Of a stretch of DNA of 64,000 bases, positions 22,918-35,374 are shown in pieces. The stretch's first letter is position 1, and each line of letters begins with the position of its first letter. Source of the stretch: Campanula takesimana (taxonomy: Eukaryota > Streptophyta > Magnoliopsida > Asterales > Campanulaceae). The position numbers and the translations under genes are program-made. The DNA lies in assembly GCA_026119855.1 (NCBI GenBank), contig JAOWBW010000598.1, positions 682,001 to 746,000 of the forward strand, read 5' to 3'. Below the pieces are notes generated by a model. The model saw only the letters and a program-made list of their open reading frames with translations, was not told the DNA's origin and did not search any database.

Positions 22918-23256
22918 GGGAATGGAGTTCTTCTAAATGACGAGTGACGTCTCTAGTTCTTCTAATACTTGATGAAGAGAGAATAATGAGAGTATAATGA
23001 TTTTTTTGTGTGTTTTTAAGGGCTGATGGAAGGCCCTATATATTACAAGACAAAGAGGCACTTCATTAAAGGACTACACTCTTTCACATAACTGGTGTGA
23101 AATTACCATTTTGTCCATCATAAATAGGTAATATTCTACCTCAAGAATTCTACACATTATTTAATCCTCTACACTTTATATTAACATTATAAATGTGATT
23201 CATGTATGGAAATAATAATGACTTGTTATGAAATCCATGTTCTAACAATTCTAACA
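22861..23256 (-). repeat. 3' LTR of the minus-strand copia
   Basis: Starts (minus) TGTTAGAATTGTTAGAAC right after the polypurine tract. It probably ends CAACA at 22861. TATATA and CTTTATAT-like signals lie inside. A (GAA)n repeat at 22875-22916 is part of its 3' portion. Confidence 0.55.
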
Positions 23257-23600
23257 ATCTCCCACTTGGGTTGCATAATTAATGTCTTTCCTTAAAATCA
23301 TAAGTATAATATAAATGACAACCCTAATGTGCACCTTGTTATCATCCATAACAATCCCGTCCATTAGTCATACAAGTATAAGGACCAAAAGGGCCGTCGT
23401 TGTAATTGATTCGCAACTAAACCCATAATAATCATATATACATATTCAACTAAATGACATGGATAAAAATGTAGATGTGTAGCATGGAACATGATGAATA
23501 TATACATATTCTTCCAACTAGTCCTACTTAACCAAATGAGATCAAAACTTTAAATAATAACAAAACAATTAATGAAAGAACAACATAAACTCCCACTATA

Positions 23601-25226
23601 TTAAATGTTATCAAAAGTTGTTACACCCATATGAGCAACATGCTCGTGAAACACTAAAGGTGATAACGCTTTAGTAAATGGATCCGCTAACATGAAGTTT
23701 GTTCCTATAAGTTGTATTTCTATTTGTTCATTTTGTACTCTTTCTCTTACAACAAGAAACTTAATATCTATATGGTTAGATTTTGATGAACTCTTGTTGT
23801 TGTTGGAGTACAAGACTGCTGCCCGATTGTCACAGTATAACTTAAGAGGTCTTTCGACACTATCGACAATTCGCAGTCCCTCAATAAACTTATGCAGCCA
23901 TATAGCTTGATTGGATGCCTCGAAACAAGCAACAAACTCGGCTTCTATGGTAGAGGAAGTTACGAGTGTCTGTTTGTCACTTCTCCAAGAAACTGCTCCA
24001 CCGGCTAATGTGAAGACATAACCAGACGTTGATTTACGACTGTCTTGGCATCCAGCAAAATCGGGGTCAGAATACCCAACGATCTCAAGATGATCTGATT
24101 TTGAATATGTAAGAATGTAGTCCTTGGTGTTTTGTAAGTATCTCATCACTCTTTTGGCTGCAACCCAATGTTCTCTCCCCGGATTGCTTTGGAATCTACC
24201 AAGCATCCCAACAATAAATGCGAGGTCTAGACGAGTACAAACTTGCGCATACATTAAGCTTCCTACTGTTGATGCATAAGGGATATTTTCCATATACTTC
24301 GATTCAAAATTATTTTAAGGACACTATTTGAGACTAAACTTGTCTCCTTTAAAAACAGGGGTGTCATGTGGTTTACAGTTTTGCATGCTAAACCTTTGTA
24401 ATACCTTTTCTATATAGGCCTTTTGTGATAATCCTAAAATACCTCGTGAGCAATCACGGTGAATTTGGATTCCTAATACAAAAGATGCCTCACCAAGATC
24501 TTTCATTTCAAATTTGTTTGAAAGAAATTTCTTAGTTTCTTTAAGAAAGTTTATATCATTACTAGCAAGCAAAATATCATCCACATATAAGATCAAAAAT
24601 ATAAATTTACTCCCACTGAACTTATGGTATACACAATCTTCACCAAGATTCGTTTCAAAACCAAATGAAAGAATAACTTGATTAAATTTTAAATACCATT
24701 GACGAGGAGCTTTCTTGAGGCCATAAATGGATTTCTTAAGTTTACAAAATAATTGATTAGTTTGATCCAAATCAGTCACCATTTCTGATTTCTTCATATA
24801 GATAGTTTCCTCAATGTCTCCATTAAGGAAAGCTGTCTTTACATCCATTTGATGAAGCTCAAGATCATAATGTGCTACAAGTGCCATAATGATCCTAAAA
24901 GAGTTTTTAGAAGATACCAGAGAAAATGTTTCTTTGTAATCAATGCCTTCTTTTTCAGTAAAATCTTTAGCAACAAGACGAGCCTTATATCTTTCTACAT
25001 TACCTTGTGAATCCCTTTTGGTCTTAAAGACCCATTTACACCCAATAGGTTTCACATTTTTAGGTAATGGAACAAGATCCCAAACGTTGTTGTCTTTCAT
25101 GAATTTTAACTCTTCATTTATGGAATTGATCCACTTATGAGAATTAGGACTATTAATGGCTTCATAGAAGGTAAGTGGCTCATCTCCCACTAAACCTAAG
25201 TATCCTTCATTCTCGGCAAGATACAC
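23601..25226 (-). pseudogene. Copia reverse transcriptase and RNase H
   Basis: 25226-24324 encodes the reverse transcriptase. Visible are CKWVFKTKRDSQGNVERYKA, QMDVKTAFLNGDIEETIYM and the catalytic LYVDDILLASND. 24293-23601 encodes RNase H, with the connection block YASTVGSLMYAQVCTRLDLA, then SRSDxQ-type SWRSDKQTLVTSSTIEAEF and the terminal YCDNRAAVLYSNNNKSSS. A stop between residues PVFKGDKFSLK and MENIPYAS separates the two frames. The segment is long and well conserved, so the copy is only moderately decayed. The product would copy element RNA to DNA in cytoplasmic particles. Confidence 0.85.
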
Positions 25227-25381
25227 TTCATAATCATATGGAATTGCACTCCTTCTTACTCTATTGGATCTCCTTAAGGCACCGGTTCGTCCTGATTTTG
25301 AGGTTGTTGAATTTCATCCTCATGATCAACATTTTCATGTTGTTCAATATTTATAGGGGAGTCCTTATTTTGAATTGTATG

Positions 25382-26338
25382 TTACTCTTGAATTTCAGGT
25401 ATAAAAACTTGATTTCCAATGGGAACTATGGGAAGAGGTATAGAAATGGATACCTCTTCCTCTTCAAATTCAAAACTATTCCTAATTTCCCCTCTAAATT
25501 CAACATCCTCAAAGAACCTAGCATTTCCCGTTTCAAAGAAGGTTCTAGTTTTCGGGTTGTAAAATTTATAGCCCCTAGATCTCTCGGCATACCCTACAAA
25601 GTAACTACTAACAGTCTTAGCGTCCAGTTTACCCTCATTAGGCCTATAAGGCCTAGCTTCTGCTGGACAACCCCATACATGAAGATGATTTAAGGACGGT
25701 TTCTTATTCGTCCATAATTCATAAGGGGTTTTATTAGTATGCTTAGAGGGAGCTCTATTGAGAATATAAGTTGCGGTTTTTAATGCATCACCCCATAATG
25801 AATGTGGTAAGGAAGTACAAAAAATCATACTTCTTACGTCTCTCAGCTACACCATTCATGCTAGGCGTACCCGTCATAGTGTAGTGAGGGACAATCCCAC
25901 ACTCTTCAAGATAGCGAGCAAAAGGACCCGGACGTTGTTCACACGAACCATCATTCTGACCGTAGTATTCACCACCACGATCGGACCTAATGTTCTTAAT
26001 AGTCTTTCAAGTTGATTTTCAACTTCGGCTTTATAAGACTTGAAAACGTCCAATGATTGAAACTTTTCATGAAGTAAATAAAGTACCCATAACGAGAGTA
26101 GTCGTCTATGAACGTAATGGAATATTGTTGACCATTCCAAGAAGGGGTAGTGAATGGCCCATAAATATCCGTATGAATTAGTTCTAAGACGCTTGATGCT
26201 CTCGAGGATACTTTCTTTTAGTGTTTGTAAACTTTCCTTTAAGCATTCAATACAAAAGTTTTTATCCGGAATATCAAGTTTGTTTGAGATTCCCTCCGAC
26301 ACAAGCTTATCAATTCTCATTTTGGAGATATGATCCAA
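25382..26338 (-). pseudogene. Copia integrase remnants
   Basis: 25828-25382 matches the C-terminal integrase region (SLWGDALKTATYILNRAPSK, then HVWGCPAEARPYRPNEGKL and FVGYAERSRGYKFYNP). The frame from 26338 covers the zinc-binding and catalytic part only in a broken way (MRIDKLVSEGISNKLDI), with several frame changes. The D,D35E triad cannot be followed in one frame. Confidence 0.7.
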
Positions 26339-26599
26339 ACGCCTATGCCATAAGGTATAAGAATTTTCACTTGATAACTTTCGCTTTCTACTTTTTATTT
26401 CATATTATGGGACTCATTTATTGTTTGAATAGCGTCAAGCAAATAAAGATTATCATTACTTGACAAAGTACTAGTACCGACAAATTTGGAATTGAAATAA
26501 AGATCACATTTATTATTACCAAACGAACAAAAATAACCTTCCTTGTCCAATACTGTGATAGATATTAAATTCCGCCTAAAGGACGGTACAATAAATGTA

Positions 26600-27600
26600 T
26601 TATTTAATACAAATATAATAGCCAGTACTTAACAATAATCTAAAAGTCCCTATGCCTATTATTTCAACCGGATTCCCAGCTCCCATATAGATGTATTTCT
26701 CATCTTCACTGGGTCTTCGGTAATTCAGGCAATCCTGCATTGACATACTTATGTGAGTTGTTGCACCAGAATCCAACCACCATGTACATGTAGGAATTGA
26801 AACCAAATTAGCCTCAGTACAAACAACACTAAATGATATACCTTTTTTAGCACGCCAAGCGTGATACTTAGGGCAGTCGAACTTCATGTGAGTAAGGTCC
26901 TTGCAAAAGAAGCACTTCTAAACTTTTTGATCATCAGATAATCCCTTATGCTTCTTATTACTTGAAACCGTAATTTCCTTCCCTCTTCTCTTTGTCCCAT
27001 GAGAAGAGGTAGATGCCAAATGAGCACTTTCGGTTTTAAATTGCTTTAACCTATCCTCCTCTTGTGTCACATGTGAAATTAATTCATTTATATTCCACTT
27101 GTCCTTTTTGACAATTATAGGTCACCTCAAAGTGACAAAATTGAGGAGGAAGAGAGATCAAAACTAAATGCACAAGTAAATCTTCTGATATCTCTAACTT
27201 AAGTGCTTTTAGCTTTCTTGATAGGTGAAGTATTTCCAAAATATACTCCCTTAAATTCCCGGTACCCTTGTACTTCATGGAAACAAGCTTTCTCAAAGAA
27301 GTACTTGTTTCCGATTTTTCGCTTTTTGCAAAGCGTTCTTCAAGGGTATCAAGAAATGTTTTAGAATCAACATCCTCGGACACACTGTTCAAAAAATTCT
27401 CTGGGACAACATTCTTCATGATTATTAGGTTCATGCGGTTGGAGAGTTTCCACTTCTCAGCACTTAAGCGATCTTCTTGAGTGCTTTGATCAGTGAGAGG
27501 AAGAGAAAACGGTTCCCTTAATGCGAGGTCTATGTCCATACAGCCTAATATCATAGTTATTTTGTTTTTTCAAGTTTTAAAGTTTGTCCCATTAAGTAAT
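26600..27600 (-). pseudogene. Copia gag and protease
   Basis: 27554-27084 is gag (GCMDIDLALREPFSLPL, then LRKLVSMKYKGTGNLREYI). Upstream in frame, GTNFKT and KNKIT are separated by TGA where the family has Trp, so the natural start is cut off by a nonsense codon near 27574. A zinc-knuckle block (CKDLTHMKFDC) lies at about 26880-26915. The protease active site is intact (WWLDSGATTHIS, about 26750). Confidence 0.75.
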
Positions 27601-28125
27601 TACATAATGAATAAATGATTAATTATATCAATGAAATCCATCAATAACGTAATCAACATGACATCAAAACTAATCTTTGGATTGAGAGTTGATTCATAAA
27701 TGATTGCCTTAAGGTAACCAATAATTTGAACGACGTTTTAGTTAAATACTTAATCTTCCTTTGGGCCGACTTAAGTATGTAATCAAAACAACCCAATGTC
27801 CATTTCATTTGTTACCACATGAATGTATAAACTTAGTCAAATAACAAGATCTTCTTTGGAAAATTCATGTTACTCACATATCAACTTATACATTCAACAT
27901 TTTAACAATTTTTGGATTTAAATAACGTGAATCACTTTGGCGATAATATTATTTAAAAAATGTATAAAATTGTTTAAGCATATAATTAATCACAAATTTA
28001 TGGTTTGAAAAATGTATGTTTTGCTCAAGAAGGGGAACAAAAATTGTGCAAAACTTGAAAGCAAAACCTATGAATAGTGCATTTTGCCCGAGCAGAAAAT
28101 TGCTGACCAAACCAGGCCTAACACC
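27601..28125. other. Intergenic, no gene seen
   Basis: AT-rich sequence between the truncated copia and a hAT-type element. No repeat boundary or open frame of note. Confidence 0.5.
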
Positions 28126-28871
28126 TAGGGGTGTAAATGGTTTGGTTTGGTTCGGTCCCGGCCATTTTAGAGACCAAACCACTAGTCATCGGTTTGGGAA
28201 AATTCCAAACCGAACCGAACCACGAAAATTTCAACCAAACCAAACCAACCGCCATGGTTTGGTTCAGACCGCGTTCAGTAATGTGGTCCAGACTGCGGTT
28301 TAGACCGTGGTCTAGAATATGGTTTAGATCGTGGTTTAAACCACCATTCACACCGAGTTTGTATCACGATTCAGATTATGGTTTACACTCTGTTTAAATG
28401 AGAAAATTCGGAAGAATGAAAATCAAACGAATAAAGAAGCCGAAGGAAGTGAATACACTACAGAAACTTTGTTAACTATGTGTCTCAATGAATATAACAT
28501 TCGATGAAATGAATATTGAATAAGATGCAAAACGAGAGTTAAGAATGATGTAATGTAATGTAAATTATTTTAATAATTTAAAGGTGAATGTTACTTAACA
28601 TACAAATATATGACTAATATATGTGGTATGGCGGTTTGGTCTGGTGGTTCGGTCTGATGATTCGGTCTGGCGGTTCGGTCTGATGGTTTGGTTTGGTTTG
28701 GTTCGGTCTGGTTTGGTCTGGAGGGATCAGACCACAAACCAAACCGAACCACGCGGTTTACCAATTTTTGAGACCGAACCGAACTACTTGTGCTTAAAAA
28801 CCGACCAAACCGTATGGTTTAGTTCGATTCGGTCCCAAACCGCGGTTTGAACCGAACCACTGACACCCCTA
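28126..28871. mobile_element. hAT-type element made of GGTTTGGTTCGGT-like repeats, 746 bp
   Basis: Ends TAGGGGTGTAAATGG and the complement of CAGTGACACCCCTA are inverted repeats. The interior at both ends is a low-complexity array of GGTTTGG/GGTTCGGTC words and their complement AACCGAACC. The flanking 8-mers (CTAACACC and TGTTTGAC) do not match. Its overall design parallels the 378-bp element at 14721. The open frames across it are repeat artefacts. Confidence 0.65.
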
Positions 28872-28988
28872 TGTTTGACTATTCAATTCCATTTCTGGAT
28901 TCATAATTGGAAGAGAAACTTATAGTATGCAGACTTGATTTTATTTTTGTTTATCAATTTACGTATAAAATGAAAACACATTCTCAGT

Positions 28989-29249
28989 CAGTGGCGAGGC
29001 TACTTTAAGCCCAAGGGAGTCACTCGACCCACTTGATTTTTCGGAAAATGTAATATTAGTACTTGTAAAATTTTAGCAGATACACTAAAAACAAGAAATT
29101 TGTCAATATCGACCCTCCTTTAAGTGGGTAAAATTTGTACTGTGATTTCATTTTAACCCCCTTAATATCAAAAATCTATATTAGTAAGTAGATTATTTTT
29201 CTTTTAGCAATTTTGACCCCCTTTGAAAATTTTTCTAACTTCGCCACTG
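28989..29249. mobile_element. hAT MITE, 261 bp
   Basis: Terminal CAGTGGCGAGGC and the complement of CTTCGCCACTG. The 8-bp flanks TTCTCAGT and TTCTCATT agree at 7 of 8 positions. No coding capacity. Confidence 0.8.
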
Positions 29250-29322
29250 TTCTCATTCCAGCGTAGGTTGAAAATACTTTTAATTTAGTAGTCATACTAA
29301 ACTCATGGCTGCATATTAAGAA

Positions 29323-29520
29323 GGGCAAATTGCAATTTAGTTACCTGAGTTTTACACGATGTTTCAATTGGTTCCTGAATCAGTTTTTCGGCAAATTGGT
29401 TACTTGAGTTTGTCTTTTTGTTGCAATGTGGTATAAAAGTGGATGGGAGGTTAAAAAACTAACGAAACCCGAAGCATGTGACATGCACATGACATATTTA
29501 AGGGGTATATATGTCTTTTC
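29323..29520 (+). repeat. Left MULE terminal inverted repeat
   Basis: Matches the complement of 47341-47524 except for a few substitutions and one extra block of about 13 bases near 29478-29491. Confidence 0.9.
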
Positions 29521-29769
29521 CGTGGGCACGAGATTCTCACGTGACTGGGTTGTCTTCTCTCCTTTATAACGTCAACCACCATATTAATAAAAGACATGTA
29601 TGGATTCAATTTGGGGAAATAATTTCCCTCATAAATACCATAAATTCTTCAACTACCTCTCTCAAATTCGACAACAATCTCCTTTCTTCTTCACTTTCTC
29701 GATTGTTATCCTCTGGGTTCATGATATTGATCGCAATTGTATCTTCTGGGTTCTCGATTTTTGCCCAAG

Positions 29770-29807
29770 ATGAACTGTCGTTGTGGCTTAACAGCAAGGG
29801 AAAAAAC
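29770..29807 (+). pseudogene. GRF zinc-finger gene of the MULE, 5' piece of exon 1
   Basis: ATG at 29770 begins MNCRCGLTAREK, the first Cys pair of a GRF-type zinc finger (CxCG...TSW). The codon after Lys is cut by the copia insertion. The last five bases (AAAAC) are the target-site duplication, and the frame resumes at 38313. The upstream sequence also has in-frame ATGs, so the exact start is a choice made from the GRF motif position. Confidence 0.65.
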
Positions 29808-31294
29808 TGTTGGTAGTGGTGTCCTAGGCACGTTTAATAAACGTTGTAATTGTTATCATTTATTTCATATCAATAAAAGAGATGTTTTGATTATTATTGT
29901 TGTTCATGTTTACTTATAATAATCCCCGTCCTAGTACTTATTAAGCACTAGTATAAGGCTAAATGATCATGAGATGATCATGTTAGATTTATGGGTACTT
30001 GTTTGGAACAAGGTACTGGACATGACCCGCTCTATGAGATTTATGTCATGGTCTATGTCGTACATATATCTCATATTAGTTATGTCATTTGAATCCTTAG
30101 ACATGAAGTTATTATAGTCTTCCACTTGATGAACATTGTGTTTGACATATTCAAACGCTACCTTAACACGGTAGTTATAAAGGGTATGATTGGCATAATC
30201 GGATTCCCGTTGGAAGAATAATAAGCTAAATGAATTTGTCCCTCCACGGAGAGATGTCAAGCTTGGGCCTCTCGTAGGAATGATGTTGATGAAATGTTTC
30301 GGCCGGACTCAAATGAATTGATTGGATCAATGTCATTTGGATTATCAACATATTCGGAATCGAGAAAGTATTGAACAAAACAAGTTGACTGTTTGACCAT
30401 GACTTGTGTTCAATGACCTCATGGACAAAGGGATTGTGACATATTCTAAAGGAATGCGAACTTGTATCTAGTTATACTATTTGGGTAGATATGACGGTTT
30501 GCTAGAACCTAATCATATCTTATGGGATCACGTTTGAGCTCATTACCAACTTAGTATAATCCTAGAGGTCACACACAATAGAACGAATCTTTAAAAATGA
30601 CTACATTGGAATTTTGGAAATTCTGGACTTTCTGAGAAGTGGGCGACCGCACATAATGGATTGGGCGGCCCGCACACTTATTTCAGTTTTGTACCAGTTT
30701 TGTTTCAGAATGTTTTGCGACCGCACAGATGGTTTTGGGCGGCCGCACAGTGCTGGCGGGTGGCAGATTCCTAATTTGATTAGGAAACGAATTTTGGACG
30801 GATTTTGACACAAGTTTCCTATTTGGAATAGGTCATACTTGTGTATAAAAGACCAAATTCGGCCAGCACTCAAGGCCAATGATTTTGTGAGTCTCAAAGA
30901 GTTTGAGAGAGGGTTTATTTTGTTCCAAGACATCTTGGTTGAGGAACAAAATAATACACAAAATAAATTCCATATAGTTCTTTTGATTGTGAAAAGGTGT
31001 TTCACAATTTGGTCTAGCAACCAAGATCAAAGAAGCTCCTTTGATATTCGTTCGAAGTGTGGATACCGCTAGAGGGTGAAAATCATCATCTTCAAAGTTC
31101 GTGTTCAAGCTTTGTGATCGTGATCAAGTCTTCAAACCTCCACCAAGACCAAGAGAATTTGATAGCCATCAAGGGTTAGTTTTTTCCTTTATTCTTATGT
31201 TGTATTTGATTAATCATATGAACGGATCCATGGCTTTGGGTTTCAAAATTTTAAATGCTAATTTCCGCTGCGCATGCTTGATCGAAACCCAACA
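29808..31294 (+). repeat. 5' LTR of the 8.5-kb copia
   Basis: 1487 bp. It contains GGGCGACCGCAC/GGGCGGCCGCAC words repeated four times at 30640-30750. TGTGTATAAAAGACC near 30839-30853 is a good TATA box. Confidence 0.95.
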
Positions 31295-31295
31295 G

Positions 31296-31307
31296 TGGTA
31301 TCAGAGC
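31296..31307 (+). promoter_or_regulatory. Primer-binding site (initiator Met tRNA)
   Basis: TGGTATCAGAGC lies one base after the LTR end. It is the standard copia priming site. Confidence 0.95.
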
Positions 31308-32856
31308 CCCGTTTATGTTGATTATTCAATACTTGGATCATGTTATGTGTATATAAAATTGTTTATGTGCCTTGCATGATATGAATATTGGAATATGTGA
31401 TGTTTATGTGTTATGTGATTTTATGTGGTTTATTGTTTTGCAACTTTAATCGCACGATTCAATCGCAATAAATAAATTATGGTGGATTCAGAATTGTTGG
31501 TTATTAATTTTTTATTGGATCAAAGTTTTAATAATCGAGGAAAAACAATTTTGAGACAAAATTTTCGAACTTAAAATTCTGCCATTCTGATTGAACCGGG
31601 CGACCGCACGGAATATAATGGGCGGCCGCACGTTTTGGCGTACCGCACAGGAAATTTTGGGCGGCCGCACTCCAAGATCAGAATGTCTGATTTTGCTCAA
31701 AAATCAGAATTTGGAATTTTCGAAAGGTTCAACAAAACCAGTAACAGAACCAATCCAGACCTGCTGATCTGGAATGGGTTTTGGGTAGTTGGTTTGTGTG
31801 TGGATCTTGGGGTTTGATTTTTCTATTTGTTTTAGTCTTGTGATTCTAAGATTGGTTCAAGTTTTGGATGGCTAATCTGCGTTCATCGAGATTGTGTTTC
31901 CCAAACTTGATCGCAATCAAAGTCTCAAAGATAAAACGAAGTTAGAATTATGAAGAGTTCATAATTGCTAAAATTGAGAAACAAAGTTCTTGATTCAATG
32001 ATTGGAGATCCATGTGGAATTGTGAATGCAATTGGCCTACGTTCATCGAGACCATCTATTGCTTAGTTTCGGCCACATGGACTACTTTCTTGGTTTCTTG
32101 AATTAGTGCGGGATTGTGGTTGCCTAATGGCTTAGTTCGACCGCACTTCTTGTTGTCTTGATTTGGAGATAATAACCAAAGTTGAAATAGTCTCATCCTC
32201 ATAATTATAGAGAAACTAATGACACATAAATATCATGCTTAAATTAATGGGATTAATTTAGTGGCTAAACTTGATGTGTAACATGTTTATATTATGTGCT
32301 CATAAATGTGTTATATGCTATATGTTATGAACCTTCAAAGAAAGTTTTAAGTCTTTTATTGCCATGCCATGATTAAAACACTTGTTAGTACATAAGTGAC
32401 TCTAATGTAGATTCGCCCTAGCGAGATGCATTAAATTTATTTATGTATGAGCAAGATAGATAATGTGGGCACGCCCTAGCGGGACACATTAACTATGCGT
32501 TTAAAATGGTTAGACTTAATTGGGCGTCAAAACAGTTTTGGGCCTAGGCAAAGATGAGGTTTAACATGCTTTTTGAAATTGGATTTCTTAAAGAATCTCA
32601 TAAAAAGAACTAAGAGTCATATGAGATATGATTGACAAGAGTTGTCTACCTAATTAATTTGATTTTGTGTAATCCGCCTTAGCGGACTTGAAATTAAATT
32701 AAAGTTGGATCTTAACCCATTTAAATTATATTATACATTGGATGTATATGAAGGTTATCTAATTTAGTGGGAGTATTTTGTTTAAAATACATTATTTATC
32801 TCTTTAATAAAAATCGGTACTTATTAAATTTTGGAAATTTTGCATATTTGTAGATA
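31308..32856 (+). other. Copia untranslated leader, 1.5 kb
   Basis: Long non-coding leader. It repeats the LTR's GGGCGGCCGCAC words at 31596-31670. A CGCCCTAGCG(A/G)GA block occurs twice (32413 and 32471), with a related CGCCTTAGCGGAC at 32675. Confidence 0.6.
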
Positions 32857-33720
32857 ATGACTAATAACACTCAATCAATGTCGTTGCGATCGATCCTTGA
32901 GAAGGATAAGCTCGAAGAGAATGGTACCAACTTTATGGATTGGATCCGTAGCATAAGAATCGTTCTTAGGCAAGAAGATAAGTTGTACATTCTCGATGGG
33001 CCTCTCCCCTCTGAACCACCGCCTACTGCCCCTAGGGTAGAAAGAGACAATTACAAGAAACATCGTAATGATTCTAGAGATGTAAGTTGTCTCATGCTTG
33101 CCGCTATGTGTTCAAAACTCCAACAAAGTTTTGAACATTTGGAAGCCTATGAGATAGGCGTGGAGTTGAGAACCATGTTTCAAGAGCAAGCTAGGCAAGA
33201 GAGGTACAAGACCATTGTTGCATTCACTACTAGTAAAATGAATGAAGGGCAACAAGTGAGTCCTCACTTTCTTAAAATGAAAGGTTATGTAGAGCACCTT
33301 GAGAAACTTGGCTATCCAATCCCATTGGAGCTAGCCACGGATCTCATTCTTAATTCATTGCCTAAAAGTTATAATCAGTTTGTAATGAATTATAACATGC
33401 ATGGAATGGATAAGAATCTCTCTGAGTTGCATGGGATGCTCAAAACTGCAGAGATGAAAATTGTGGAGAAAGGTTCTCCCGTGCTCTTGTTCATGATGGG
33501 AAGAAGGCTAGTGCCAAAGGAAAGGGTAAGGCAAAAGTTGTCAAACCCAAGATAAGCAAGGCAAAGGTTGCCAAGGCTTCTGAGGCAAAACCTGATTCAC
33601 AAAAGGATGCAATATGTTTCCATTGTCAAGAAATTGGTCATTGGAAACGTAATTGCAAGGCTTTCTTGGAAGAGCAAAAGAAGAAGAAGAGCAGCAAGGC
33701 TGCGTCGACTTCAGGTATCT
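32857..33720 (+). pseudogene. Copia gag
   Basis: Starts MTNNTQSMSLRSILEKDKL and has the UBN2-like core (NFMDWIRSIRIVLRQEDKLY, then SHFLKMKGY-type PHFLKMKGYVEHLEKLGYPI). A one-base frame change near 33485 separates this frame from the Lys-rich linker. The zinc knuckle is CFHCQEIGHWKRNC at 33609-33655. The protein would coat the element RNA in virus-like particles. The single frame change lies in an otherwise undamaged region and may be a sequence error. Confidence 0.85.
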
Positions 33721-34047
33721 ATATGATAGATATTCTCCTTTCTACCACTGATTCTTGGGTATTGGATACCGGTGTGGTTCTCACATTTGTCTAAATGTGC
33801 AGGGACTAAAGAATAGGAGACTGCTTAAAGAAGGTGAAGTAGATCTACGTGTGGGGAATGGAGCAAGAGTTGCTGCATTAGCCGTAGGGACTTATGAAGT
33901 CACTTTACCTTCCGGATTAATTCTTGTTTTGAACAATTGTTATTTTGTTCCGGATTTAAGCAGAAATATTATTTCAATTTCTTGTTTGGATAATGAAGGT
34001 TTTAAGTTTCTTATGAGAATAAGAAATTTTCTATTTATTTAAATGAT
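33721..34047 (+). pseudogene. Copia aspartic protease
   Basis: The active site reads SWVLDTG and then loses frame. One missing base restores CGSHICLNVQGLKNRRLL in the frame beginning at 33755. The chain continues to LNNCYFVPDLSRNIISISCL. A further break follows near 34010. Confidence 0.8.
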
Positions 34048-35374
34048 GTGCTTTATGGTATTGCTAATTCATTTAATGGCCTTTATATCTTGGATGTCAA
34101 GAATGAAAATAATGTCTATCATGTAAATAAGAAATCTAAACCTAATGATGTAAATCATACTTATATGTGGCATTGCCGTCTTGGTCATATAATGAGAAGC
34201 GTATCTCAAAACTCCATGGGGACGGACTTTTGGGTTCATGTGACTTAGAGTCATATGATACTTGTGAGTCGTGTCTTCTTGGAAAAATGACTAAGACACC
34301 TTTTACCAAGTTGGGTGAAAGGGCAAGCGACTTATTGGGGTTGATACATTCCGATGTATGCGGACCATTAAGTAGCAATGCTAGGGGAGGATTTCAATAC
34401 TTCATAACCTTCACTGATGATTATAGTAGATTTGGGTATGTTTACCTAATGAAACATAAAAGTGAAGCATTTGAGATATTTAGAATATTTCAAAATGAAG
34501 TAGAAAACAACTTGGCAAAAGTATAAAGGCACTTCGATCAGATCGAGGTGGTGAATACTTAAGTCAAGAATTTGACGATCATCTAAAGAATTGTGGAATA
34601 GTTTCACAATTAACTCCGCCCGGAACACCACAATGGAATGGTGTGTCTGAGAGGAGAAATCGGACTTTGTTAGACATGGTTCGATCAATGATGAGTCAAG
34701 TTGATCTTCCAATATCCTTTTGGGGTTACGCCCTAGAAACCGCTGCTTTCACACTAAATCAAGTTCCAACTAAATCGGTTCCAAAAGACTCCATATGAGA
34801 TGTGGAGTGGAAAGAAACCTAGTTTATCTTTCATGAGGATTTGGGTTGCGAAGTTTATGTCAAGAGACTTATCTCTGACAAACTAGCACACAAATCTGAT
34901 AAATGTATTTTCGTGGGATATCCTAAGGAAACTAAAGGATATTACTTTTACAACCGAGAGGACAACAAAGTGTTTGTTGCCCGAACTGGTGTCTTTCTAG
35001 AGAAAGAGTTTCTCTCCAAAGAAATCAGTGGGAGTAAAATAAATCTTGAAGAAATTCGAGACCCAGAAAATAACATTGAACCAATAGTGGAACAAGAACA
35101 AGAACCACAAGGAGTTGTGGAACCTGTTCAAAATACACAAGCATCTCGCAGATCTAGTAGGTTACGATCCGAGCCCGAGAGATATGGATTTCTCGTAACG
35201 GATAGTAATGAGGTAGAAATCATTGAGAATGATGAACCGTCAACCTACCAAGAGGCGATGTCTTCTCCTGATTCGGACAAGTGGCTTGGAGCCATGGAAT
35301 CCGAATTGCAATCCATGCAAGACAATCAAGTTTGGAATTTGATTGATGCGCCCGAAGGTGTAAAAACCATATGA
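34048..35374 (+). pseudogene. Copia GAG-pre-integrase and integrase
   Basis: 34048-34526 holds the zinc-binding HHCC region (MWHCRLGHI, CESCLLGKMTKTPF) and the first catalytic stretch (IHSDVCGPLSSNARGGFQYF, TFTDDYSRFGYVY). 34527-34800 continues in another frame (SRGGEYLSQEF, TPPGTPQWNGVSERRNRTLL). 34841-35374 is the C-terminal part and linker. Frame changes occur near 34190, 34525 and 34800. TGA at 35372 replaces Gly in the usual IGCKWVF motif of the adjoining reverse transcriptase. Confidence 0.8.

Larger units (their letters stand above)
22861..27600 (-). mobile_element. 5'-truncated Ty1/copia retrotransposon
   Basis: On the minus strand, gag, protease, integrase, reverse transcriptase and RNase H follow in copia order from 27600 to 23601. 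Then come a polypurine tract (AAGTGGGAGATTG, complement of 23257-23268) and a 3' LTR. No 5' LTR or PBS is found right of 27600, so the copy is 5'-truncated. Confidence 0.85.
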
